Shown here: positions 24,578 through 32,059 of the stretch, piece after piece
How positions within the stretch are numbered: the stretch's first letter is position 1
How the letters are laid out: the number at the start of each line of letters is the position of its first letter
Assembly (NCBI GenBank): GCA_947258375.1
Contig: CAMYIJ010000016.1
Coordinates: forward strand, 1 to 44,841
Origin: an uncultured Acidimicrobiaceae bacterium
Lineage (GTDB): Bacteria; Actinomycetota; Acidimicrobiia; Spongiisociales; UBA5794
DNA length: 44,841 bases
Direction of reading: 5' to 3'
Translations under genes and position numbers: made by a program
Notes under the pieces: generated by a model
The model's input: only the letters and a program-made list of their open reading frames with translations
Databases searched by the model: none
What the model was told of the DNA's origin: nothing

Positions 24578-25453
24578 GTGAAAGCAAGTGTTCAGGTCGC
24601 CAACTTCACCTGGCCGGGCGGCGATGCCGCCATCGCGCCGGCGCTGCGTACTATCGGCGAGGCCGCCGATGGTGCGGGATTGGACACCTTGTGGGTGATG
24701 GACCACTTCTTCCAGCTCGAACCGATGATCGGACCTGCCGACAATGCGATGCTCGAGGCGTACACAGCTCTGTCATACCTGGCCGGGATCACGGAACGCA
24801 TCCGGCTGGGCACCCTGGTGACCGGGATCCATTACCGGACCGCCGGGTTGCTGGCCAAGACCGTGACCACCCTCGACGTGCTGTCCGAGGGGCGGGCCTG
24901 GTTGGGGATCGGAGCCGGATGGTATGAGCGAGAGTCGGTGGGCCTCGGCTTTCCATACCCGTCACTCGCGGATCGCTTCGAGCAGCTCGAAGAGACCATC
25001 AAGATCGTGCTCCAGATGTGGGACGGCGACCGCACTCCAATAGACGGCACCCACTTCCAGCTCACCGAACCGATCAACAGTCCCCAGGCGCTGAGCGATC
25101 CACGACCGCCGATCCTCATCGGCGGATCCGGAGAAAAGAAGACGCTGCGAATGGTCGCCCAGTATGCGGATGCGTGCAATCTGTTCGTCTTCGGGGGTCC
25201 GGACGAGCTGCGCCACAAGCTCGACATTCTGAAGGCCCATTGCGAGCGCCTTGGTCGCGACTACGACGAGATCTCAAAGACGGCTGCGTTCATCATCTAC
25301 ACCGGCCAACCAACCGCAGAGATCGTCGACCAGGTCCGGCCCTGGGCGGCCATGGGCTTTGATCACGTCATGTTCAGCGTTCCCGAAGACTACAAAGGCA
25401 CGCCGATCGTGCAGCTCGGCGCTGAAATCGTGCCGGCGCTGGCCGAGCTGTGA
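24578..25453 (+). CDS. LLM-class F420-dependent oxidoreductase
   Basis: A 291-residue luciferase-like monooxygenase-fold enzyme, expected to use reduced or oxidised F420 (less likely FMN) for hydride transfer. The GTG at 24578 follows GGAGGAGAG. Family landmarks are DTLWVMDHFFQ, GTLVTGIHYRTAGLLAKTV, TLDVLSEGRAWLGIGAGWYE and PPILIGGSGEKKTLRMVAQY. F420 is widespread in Actinobacteria, which supports the host assignment. The substrate cannot be read from the sequence. It has 290 bases of apparently non-coding DNA upstream. Confidence 0.9.
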   Translation: MKASVQVANFTWPGGDAAIAPALRTIGEAADGAGLDTLWVMDHFFQLEPMIGPADNAMLEAYTALSYLAGITERIRLGTLVTGIHYRTAGLLAKTVTTLDVLSEGRAWLGIGAGWYERESVGLGFPYPSLADRFEQLEETIKIVLQMWDGDRTPIDGTHFQLTEPINSPQALSDPRPPILIGGSGEKKTLRMVAQYADACNLFVFGGPDELRHKLDILKAHCERLGRDYDEISKTAAFIIYTGQPTAEIVDQVRPWAAMGFDHVMFSVPEDYKGTPIVQLGAEIVPALAEL

Positions 25454-25530
25454 CCTCGGCCCCAGCCGGCTAGCACGCTCCTCTAGTCCGGTAATGGTGG
25501 TTGCCGTGGGGTCACGGCCGCCGTTGAAGT

Positions 25531-26316
25531 TCATCCGAGGGCGGCGCCCGTTTCTATGATGCGCCGCAGGTCGGCGCCGAATCGAGTGGCGGGTGCCCCG
25601 TCGACCACTCTGTGGTCGACGGTGACAGTCAGATCGAGTACATCGCGGATGACAACCTGGTGGTCGATTGCTCGCGGACGTTCGTTGAGGCCGCCGACGA
25701 GGACGGTCAACGTCATCACCGTCGGGAATCCGATGCCGAAACCCTCGCCGCCCGCAAACATCCCGACCGACGTGACAGCCACGGTGCCCGCCATCTGACG
25801 CATGCGGACCGATCGTGCCATGAGCCGGTAGAACAGCGGTACGGCTCCAGGGATTCTGCCAAACGCAGGAATACCCTGGGCCAGCAGCTGACCGCTGCGG
25901 CTGGTGGTCGGATCGGTCTTCACACGCAGGATCTCAGAGCTGATGTCCTCGACATCGCGCACGTCGGCGTCACGGACGAGGTGGGCGAGTGGGAACGACC
26001 CTTCGGGTCGATTCACTTCCACCAGCGTGGCGATGTCGACATGGTCGTGCAATACCAGTCGTCCACGCCAGTTGCGGTAGGCGTGAACCTCCGGGTGGGC
26101 TGCCGCCGCCCTTCCCACAGAGGCCACCAGGAAGGCAGTGAACGACAGCGGAGGCTCGACCGACCTCAGTTGACGTCGTGCTTCGGTCACGTCAACGCTC
26201 AGCAAGCCGTGGACCGGGGCTATTCGGCGGCCGGCCCGCAGCGCTTGCGTCACGACGCGTCGACTTGCGGGAACGGGTTTCACCACGACCCGGCGTGGAC
26301 GACTCGGGTGTCTCAT
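25531..26316 (-). CDS. Stand-alone 2-oxoacid dehydrogenase E2-type acyltransferase domain
   Basis: A 261-residue protein consisting only of a catalytic domain like that of 2-oxo acid dehydrogenase E2 subunits (CoA-dependent acyltransferases). The active-site motif DHRVVDGAP is present with His235, and MAGTVAVTSVGMFAGGEGFG and PTVMTLTVLVGGL are typical of the fold. There is no lipoyl domain and no E1/E3-binding domain, and no E1 or E3 gene lies nearby, so it cannot act as a normal complex subunit by itself. It may transfer acyl groups to a small molecule, or be a structural relative. It is convergent with the LLM oxidoreductase. Confidence 0.8.
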   Translation of the reverse strand: MRHPSRPRRVVVKPVPASRRVVTQALRAGRRIAPVHGLLSVDVTEARRQLRSVEPPLSFTAFLVASVGRAAAAHPEVHAYRNWRGRLVLHDHVDIATLVEVNRPEGSFPLAHLVRDADVRDVEDISSEILRVKTDPTTSRSGQLLAQGIPAFGRIPGAVPLFYRLMARSVRMRQMAGTVAVTSVGMFAGGEGFGIGFPTVMTLTVLVGGLNERPRAIDHQVVIRDVLDLTVTVDHRVVDGAPATRFGADLRRIIETGAALG

Positions 26317-26442
26317 CCAATCAGCAATTCGTCAGACCATTCATGGCAACAGAGATGCAAGCGATGATTCAGGCCTGTTCTGCTTCTGTCAACCGTGGAT
26401 CGGCCTCGCTACCGTCCTCGACTCCCCTGCGATACTGGCGGG

Positions 26443-26934
26443 ATGCGCCGCCTGTTGGCCCTGGTCCTCGTCCTCTCCGCCTGTGGCGGCGGCTCCGCCG
26501 TGCCGACCCCAGACGAGATCCTCGACGACGGCATCGTCACCGATGAGGAGTTCCGGGCGGCGCTGGGCGCCGTCGAGGAGTGTGTGGACGAGGCAGGGGC
26601 TGAGTTCTCGGTTGCGTTCGATCTGAGTGGTGTCCCCCGCTACCGGGCCTCGGGCGGCGACCAGCTCGACGCCATCGTCAACGCCTGCATAACGATTCAC
26701 CTCGGCCCCGTCGAGGCGGCGTGGGATGAGCAGCACGGGCCAACGCCCGAAGAGGATGCCGCCTTCTTTGACGGCGTCGTGTCGTGCGTCGAAGCGGGCC
26801 TCGGCGTCGAGTTCGGCACGGTGCAGCCGAGCGCTTCGGGCCGCGGCCCAGAGACCGCGGTCACGGACGCCGCAATCGCCGCCGATCCTGATCTGTACGC
26901 CAGCTGCTTCGAGCAGCAACTCACCGGCGGTTGA
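26443..26934 (+). CDS. Small secreted lipoprotein, unknown function
   Basis: A 163-residue protein; the ATG at 26443 gives a short signal peptide with lipobox VLSAC (Cys14) followed by GGG. The mature part is acidic, contains four further Cys residues (in EECVDEAG, VNACITIH, VVSCVEAG, YASCFEQQL) and includes DEEFRAALGAVEECVDEAG. The even Cys spacing suggests two disulfides. I recognise no family. It is convergent with the DUF952 gene, one base from its stop. Confidence 0.75.
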   Translation: MRRLLALVLVLSACGGGSAVPTPDEILDDGIVTDEEFRAALGAVEECVDEAGAEFSVAFDLSGVPRYRASGGDQLDAIVNACITIHLGPVEAAWDEQHGPTPEEDAAFFDGVVSCVEAGLGVEFGTVQPSASGRGPETAVTDAAIAADPDLYASCFEQQLTGG

Positions 26935-26935
26935 G

Positions 26936-27280
26936 CTAGCTCGGAGGAGCCCACCAATCGAAGGTGCCGTCGGACCCACAGGGGAAAGGCTCGGCAGTGA
27001 CGACGGCAGCGGTCTCGATCGGCCCGTAGACGTGGGGGAAGTCCTCACCGGCGCCTGCAGTGTCTTCCCAAACCACGAGTGCCCCAAGGCGTGCCGGGTC
27101 GATGAGCAGCAGCACCAGATCGTGGCGGCCGGCAAAGAGATGGTTGGCAACCCGCACCACCTGCTCGTCCGTGGAACAGTGCACAAAACCTTCGCGCCGC
27201 CACCCATCCGGGGCGTATACGTCGGATCGCCGCTCCCAATCGGGCTCGGTGGCGATGTGATAGATCTTCACGAAGCTCAT
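26936..27280 (-). CDS. DUF952-family protein
   Basis: A 114-residue protein matching the DUF952 family: KIYHIATEPDWER near the start, EGFVHCSTDEQVVRVANHLF in the middle and DFPHVYGPIETAAVV near the end. The conserved His and Cys in FVHCS suggest a catalytic or binding site, but the family's activity is unsettled; the fold resembles NAD-utilising or ADP-ribose-handling proteins. It is the third gene of an apparent operon after RidA and the hydrolase, one base from the latter's stop. Confidence 0.85.
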   Translation of the reverse strand: MSFVKIYHIATEPDWERRSDVYAPDGWRREGFVHCSTDEQVVRVANHLFAGRHDLVLLLIDPARLGALVVWEDTAGAGEDFPHVYGPIETAAVVTAEPFPCGSDGTFDWWAPPS

Positions 27281-27281
27281 C

Positions 27282-28136
27282 TCAGCTCAGATTCTCGTCG
27301 ATCCACGCCCGGATCGTGGCGGCAATCGGCCCACCGTCCCGGGCCCAGCGGAGATGATTCAGCCGGGACTCGTCCATGTCGGCGGCCGTGAAGTGACGCC
27401 GGGTGACCGGAGCCCTTGGCATCTTGTCGAGGAGGTTCTGCGTGGACGCCGGAGGCGCATAGTGATCGCCGTCCAGCGTCATGGCGAGGATTGGGATCTC
27501 CACGCCCGCCAGGAGCGATTCGAAGTCAAACGGACTGTTGGCGATCTCGTAGCGTCCGTGCAGCCCGTTCTTCGCCCAATCGATCATCTGTTGCTTGCCC
27601 TCGGCCCCCGCGAACCCGACTCGCTTCCCCGGGAAGTAGCCGAACAGAGCAACTAGAGGCCGGGCAGTCTGGGTGCGCACAAGGATCCCGAGGTTGAGGG
27701 TAAATGACCATCCGGTGTAGTGGACGGTGCATGACGCGATCAGGGCTATCCCGGCCAGGCCTCCCGGGTGGGCGGCGGCGTTGAGGCAGGCGATCTGGCC
27801 GCCGAGGCTGTGCCCGAGCGCCACGATCGGCGTGCCGGGAAACCTCGACCTCACCGCGACGACGGTTGCCGGCAGATCAATACTCGCCAACTCGTGATAC
27901 CCATAGTCCACGCCGCGCCGGGCCCGCACCTCGGACAGACCGTGGCCCCGGAGGTCGACGGAGACGACCGACAGGCCGGCATCGACGATCTGCTCGACGA
28001 CGGGCCGGTAGTACGCCGCCTCTACGCCCATGGCGGGAAGCACCAGCACCACCCCCGGCGCCTTGTCCACCGCGTAGGAATCAATCGCGTAGCGATGGCC
28101 GTCTGCAGCGACAACGGGAAATCGCTCGGGGTTCAC
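27282..28136 (-). CDS. Alpha/beta hydrolase
   Basis: A 284-residue serine hydrolase of the alpha/beta fold. The nucleophile elbow GHSLGG carries Ser110; VVSVDLRGHGLSEVRARRGV is the usual strand after the oxyanion region; ILAMTLDGDHYAPP holds the probable acid. The catalytic His is probably in the C-terminal part (RRHFTAADMDESRLNHLRW). There is no signal peptide. It starts nine bases after the RidA stop and runs into DUF952, so the three genes probably form one transcript. Substrate unknown; an esterase or lipase-like role is likely. Confidence 0.85.
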   Translation of the reverse strand: MNPERFPVVAADGHRYAIDSYAVDKAPGVVLVLPAMGVEAAYYRPVVEQIVDAGLSVVSVDLRGHGLSEVRARRGVDYGYHELASIDLPATVVAVRSRFPGTPIVALGHSLGGQIACLNAAAHPGGLAGIALIASCTVHYTGWSFTLNLGILVRTQTARPLVALFGYFPGKRVGFAGAEGKQQMIDWAKNGLHGRYEIANSPFDFESLLAGVEIPILAMTLDGDHYAPPASTQNLLDKMPRAPVTRRHFTAADMDESRLNHLRWARDGGPIAATIRAWIDENLS

Positions 28137-28145
28137 GGCCGAAGG

Positions 28146-28538
28146 CTAGATGGCCGGCTTGAGGGCGGTCACTTCGATCTCGATCTTCATGCGCTCGTCG
28201 GCCAGGCCCACCACCAGCATCGTGGCCGCCGGCCGGGCCTCACCGAAGTAGCGGCGCAGTGCCGGCCAGCAGGCCTCGAAGTCGTCGGGATTCGGCAGGT
28301 AGTAGGTGGCCCGCACGACATCGGCCGCGGTCGCCCCGGCTGCCTGCAGGGCGGCGTCGATGTTGGCCAGGGTTTGCTCCACCTGCTCGACGATGTCGTC
28401 CGAGATCGTCATCGTCGAGTAGTCGTAGCCGGTGGTGCCGGCGACAAAGACCCAGCGCCCCTCGACGACGGCCCGCGAGTATCCGATGGTCTCTTCGAAA
28501 GTGCTTCCCTGGCTGATTCGCCTACGTGCGTCGCTCAT
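28146..28538 (-). CDS. RidA-family protein
   Basis: A 130-residue RidA/YjgF-family protein. Landmarks are ISQGSTFEETIGYSRAVVEG, WVFVAGTTGYDYSTM, VEQVEQTLANIDAALQAAG and the C-terminal PAATMLVVGLADERMKIEIE, where the Arg that contacts the substrate carboxylate in imine deaminases is replaced or shifted. RidA proteins are trimeric and hydrolyse reactive enamines and imines. The second position of the catalytic pair is atypical, so this may be one of the divergent subfamilies. It is first in the operon with the alpha/beta hydrolase and DUF952. Confidence 0.88.
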   Translation of the reverse strand: MSDARRRISQGSTFEETIGYSRAVVEGRWVFVAGTTGYDYSTMTISDDIVEQVEQTLANIDAALQAAGATAADVVRATYYLPNPDDFEACWPALRRYFGEARPAATMLVVGLADERMKIEIEVTALKPAI

Positions 28539-28588
28539 GACCGGACACTAGGAAGGAGCGGAGCCGCCGCCGCGGATCGAACCCGCCG

Positions 28589-28942
28589 CTAGCAAGTGAC
28601 GTGGAGGACGGCGGCGACTTCATCACCACCGAGCGACCGAAGAAACGCACACGCCTCACTAGTGGGAAGGGTCACCAGTTCGACATCTCGCGCTCGAGCC
28701 TCGGCCCACACATCGTCGGCGATGGGGAGAGACCCGCTGTAGCCGGTGCCGATGACGAGCGTCCTACTCGACCATGGAAGATCCTCAGCCGCCGTCAACG
28801 GCGTGTGTCCGTATTCACTGCGGCGCATCTTGGATGGCCCTTTCTTGCGGGGTCGGAGTTCGCCGCGTTCCACAATCATGTCGTGGTCGAAGCGCCGGCC
28901 TTCGATGACGATGGTTCCGAACCCGGAGTATTCGACGTCCAT
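28589..28942 (-). CDS. MTH938/NDUFAF3-like domain protein
   Basis: A 117-residue protein of the MTH938 (DUF498) fold: FGTIVIEGRRFDHDMIVERG at the start, RTLVIGTGYSGSLPIADDVW in the middle, and LPTSEACAFLRSLGGDEVAA near the C-terminus. The family includes the mitochondrial complex I assembly factor NDUFAF3; the bacterial role is undefined. The 224 bases upstream to the next gene show nothing I recognise. Confidence 0.82.
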   Translation of the reverse strand: MDVEYSGFGTIVIEGRRFDHDMIVERGELRPRKKGPSKMRRSEYGHTPLTAAEDLPWSSRTLVIGTGYSGSLPIADDVWAEARARDVELVTLPTSEACAFLRSLGGDEVAAVLHVTC

Positions 28943-29166
28943 ACCCGAACCATACGCCGGCTGGCAGAGGTGTCGGTCGGCGCCAGATACAAGTTCGGCC
29001 CTCCCCTGGGGGCGGCGCAGGCGACCTCGTCTAGAGGGTGATCGGGGATGCTGCCGCCCGAACCGGCCTCGGTGTTGAGAAGCTCACGCGGTGCCGCGGT
29101 TCCTGAGACCGCTTTGCCTCTAGCTGACAGCAACCGAATGAGAGATCATGGAGACAGGAGGTCGAC

Positions 29167-30489
29167 TTGACAGGTCGTTCCGTCTTCGCGGCGCTCGCAC
29201 TGGCTCTAGCCACTGCGGGTTGCTCAGGCGCGACGTCGACACCCACGGCGGCCCCGGTGCCTGAGTCCGCGACGCTCGCGCCGGCCACGAGGCCCCCGTC
29301 GACCCCGCCGCCAGCCGAAGTTGGCCCGCCGACTGCCACCGCCGTCCGGCCGACGGTGACGAAGTTGCCGCAGCCCGAGTTGTCGTTGGTACCGGTTGCC
29401 GATGACACGCGTCTGCCGGCGGCCGAACCGCACGAGGCGACACCCTGGGAGAAGATCGGACCCGGCTGGGTTCTCGCCACGATCATGGCCCACCACAGCG
29501 ACCCCGGCAGTGTTGTGCCGTACGGGATCTATCTCATCGCTCCTGACAACACGCACTATGCAATCGGCACCGCAGGCGGATATGGCTGGAGTTTCCGGCT
29601 ACAGGCATGGTCTCCCGACGGTGTGAGCTTCCTGGCAAACGTATTCAGTGAATCCGATCAAGCCGAACACCTCTGGCTCGGCAACCTCGTGACGCGCCGG
29701 CTCACCCTGGCGCGGCCAAGCGAACCGAACTCGTCGGCAGGTGGGAGATTCTTCGGGAAGGACCATGTGGTGCTGACTGCCGACGAAGAGGATCATTCGA
29801 CCATTGAGCTGATTCGCCTTCGGGACGAGCGAAGAACCGTCGTCATCGACGAAGTGGCAATACCGGCGCCCCCGGATGAGCCGGCGTCGCTTTACTACGG
29901 GCCGAGCTGGCTCGCAATGGGCCCGCAACTCCTCACGGCCGACCGGACGGGCGTCCAGCTGCGCGATCTGGACGGTGCCGTCATAACCATCCTGGATTCA
30001 CCGGCGGCGGCCTGCACTGCCGTGCGCGCCTGGGACGAGGCCACAGCGCTCCTCAACTGCGCCGATTCCGACGGGGTTGCCGATCCTGAATTTGCCGTCT
30101 GGGGGTACAGCGCCAGTCGCAGCCTGTGGCTCGTTCCCATCGACAGGTCGCCCGCCTCCAAGCTGGCCGGGCCGGGACGCTATGGCGACGCGCTGGCAAT
30201 CGGCGCGGCGGTCGTCTTGACCCATGGCGGCTGCTGTGAATGCGGAGGTGCTCTCGAGTTCCGCGGGGGCGACTCATCGTGGAACCCGCCGCAATACGAG
30301 CCATGCAGCCCCAAGCTCATCACCATCCGCAACGGCCGTTTTCTCGTACAGGACCTGTTCACCGACGACGAGCGCCATGTGCAGGCGCTGTTCGAAATCG
30401 ATCCGGACGGCACCGTGCATTCGCCGATCACGGCCATCACGGGGCCGAACGGCGGCGTCATGACGGTCCTGCCCTTCCCAAGTTGGTAA
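29167..30489 (+). CDS. Secreted lipoprotein, probable beta-propeller, unknown function
   Basis: A 440-residue protein starting at TTG behind AGGAGGT. The signal peptide ends LATAGC (lipobox Cys19), followed by a long Pro/Thr/Ala linker (~20-75). The mature part has recurring strand-turn segments (YGIYLIAPDNTHYAIGTAGG, FRLQAWSPDGVSFLANVFSE, WLGNLVTRRLTLARPS) of the kind seen in TolB-like propellers. A Cys cluster lies at GGCCECGGALEF. It is convergent with an unknown membrane protein; the lipoprotein at 32060 has a similar layout, so the two may be related. No catalytic motif is seen. Confidence 0.75.
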   Translation: MTGRSVFAALALALATAGCSGATSTPTAAPVPESATLAPATRPPSTPPPAEVGPPTATAVRPTVTKLPQPELSLVPVADDTRLPAAEPHEATPWEKIGPGWVLATIMAHHSDPGSVVPYGIYLIAPDNTHYAIGTAGGYGWSFRLQAWSPDGVSFLANVFSESDQAEHLWLGNLVTRRLTLARPSEPNSSAGGRFFGKDHVVLTADEEDHSTIELIRLRDERRTVVIDEVAIPAPPDEPASLYYGPSWLAMGPQLLTADRTGVQLRDLDGAVITILDSPAAACTAVRAWDEATALLNCADSDGVADPEFAVWGYSASRSLWLVPIDRSPASKLAGPGRYGDALAIGAAVVLTHGGCCECGGALEFRGGDSSWNPPQYEPCSPKLITIRNGRFLVQDLFTDDERHVQALFEIDPDGTVHSPITAITGPNGGVMTVLPFPSW

Positions 30490-30498
30490 CCGCCGCGT

Positions 30499-32037
30499 TC
30501 ACGACCTCGCCTGCGGGTCGACCGATGCGCCCGTCATTCTCTTGGCGAGAATGTCCAGGCCGCCGTCCAAGGTGCCCGTGCCGCCGCGAGCACCGTACAG
30601 GCCGACGCCGCCGGTGTGGGGCAGACGGGTCGCCGCCGCCGCAGCCAGGGCGACAAACGGAACGGCTACCTCGAAGAAGAAGATGTGGACTCCCATGAAG
30701 ATGTAGTCGCCGGTGTACGATCCGGGTGCCTCACCCCCGAGGAAACTTCCGCCGTACGACGGGCTGGTCAGAGCCGCCAGGCCGGCCGTGCCGATGCCAA
30801 GCAGGATGAGGGCCAACTGCCCGATGCGAACTGCAATCGTGCGCGGAGATCCGGTTGCGGCCGCGATCGGGCGGCCGGGCTCGGCGAGCAGCGACCCGCC
30901 GGTAACGGCCAAGGCTAAGGCAACCAGCCAGATGAGATGAGTCCCCTTCTGCCAGTACCAATCGTGGTCACCGCTCGCGACCAGAGCCACGGGAACGGCT
31001 AACGCCGCGGCCAGCAGCGGGAGCCCGGCGAACCGGCGCCATGGTGGCGAGGCTGCCGTCCCCATGAGTAGGCCGGTGAGTGCCGCGGCGATGAAGCCCA
31101 GGCCGAGCTGGCGGATTGGACTGATCTGGCTAAACCCGAAGTGTCGGGTGCTCCGTTCCGCGTTGAGCCACATCTCGAAGCCGGCGCTGCCTTCGGGGGC
31201 CGTTGCGGTGATTACGTAGCGGCCGGTTTCAGCCGTAAAGATCCCGCCGCGCGTCGACTGCGGCGCCGCCGCGTAGCCGGGGGTTCCCGAGACGAGTGGC
31301 GGGGGCTCAGGCCACTGCGCCTCCACCGGCACGATCTCGACAAAGCCCGGCTGCGCACTCCATGTGCCGTCCACCGTCTCCACGAAGGGCACCACCTCGA
31401 ACACCTCCCCGACGCCGCCGGTCATCTGCAGGGAGTAGGTGCACCTCATGACACCAGCGCGCAGCAGGGTGAACGGCAACTCCAAATTGGCGCACGAGTC
31501 GAGCCGGCCGCTGTCCAGCCTGTTGAGATCATCCATGGAGTACGGCTCGACGCCGATCCCGGTGACGGTGATCTGATCCAGGTTGTCCGGGGGGAAGGTG
31601 GCGGTGAGCACGAAGATGACGTCGCCACCGGGATACGGGATCTGCTGAGGGTGATCGATCTTGACAGACACAAACTCAACGAGGTCCTCTTTCGGCGGGT
31701 ATCTGAACCCTTGATTCGGCCCCACCAGTTCAGATACCAGGAGTGTGCCGCCCGGGTCGCGAGCTTCGATCTGTACCCGGCCGGCTCCGCTTGCTCCCGA
31801 CACAACGAATGGCAAACCGGCGATGTTCCCCGAGATGGCCGTTGTCGCTTCGAGGTCGGAGACGATCGTGCCTTCATCGGTGTCGAGCGTGACGGCGAAA
31901 GCAAAAGGATCGGGCCCGGTCGGGTGGTCGCTGCCCCACCAGAAGCTCTCGAGGCGCGTCGTCGGCACGACCAGCAGCAGCCCGGCCCCGACGATTGCGG
32001 CCCAGATGCCTATCCAGAAGCGACGTGGGATTGTCAT
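30499..32037 (-). CDS. Membrane protein with large external beta domain, unknown function
   Basis: A 512-residue protein. One membrane segment near the N-terminus (~8-26) is followed by a beta-rich region of ~270 residues outside the membrane (VSGASGAGRVQIEARDPGG, GAGRVQ-like Ig strands, ETGRYVITATAPEGSAGFEM) and then five membrane segments from ~300 (LGLGFIAAALTGLLMG, PLLAAALAVPVALVAS, HLIWLVALALAVTGGSLL, GQLALILLGIGTAGL, HIFFFEVAVPFVALAAAAA). I recognise no family. It begins 22 bases after the stop of the lipoprotein at 32060, so the two are probably co-transcribed and may work together at the membrane. Confidence 0.75.
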   Translation of the reverse strand: MTIPRRFWIGIWAAIVGAGLLLVVPTTRLESFWWGSDHPTGPDPFAFAVTLDTDEGTIVSDLEATTAISGNIAGLPFVVSGASGAGRVQIEARDPGGTLLVSELVGPNQGFRYPPKEDLVEFVSVKIDHPQQIPYPGGDVIFVLTATFPPDNLDQITVTGIGVEPYSMDDLNRLDSGRLDSCANLELPFTLLRAGVMRCTYSLQMTGGVGEVFEVVPFVETVDGTWSAQPGFVEIVPVEAQWPEPPPLVSGTPGYAAAPQSTRGGIFTAETGRYVITATAPEGSAGFEMWLNAERSTRHFGFSQISPIRQLGLGFIAAALTGLLMGTAASPPWRRFAGLPLLAAALAVPVALVASGDHDWYWQKGTHLIWLVALALAVTGGSLLAEPGRPIAAATGSPRTIAVRIGQLALILLGIGTAGLAALTSPSYGGSFLGGEAPGSYTGDYIFMGVHIFFFEVAVPFVALAAAAATRLPHTGGVGLYGARGGTGTLDGGLDILAKRMTGASVDPQARS

Positions 32038-32059
32038 GGCGTCTCAATCCCCTCGCAGG

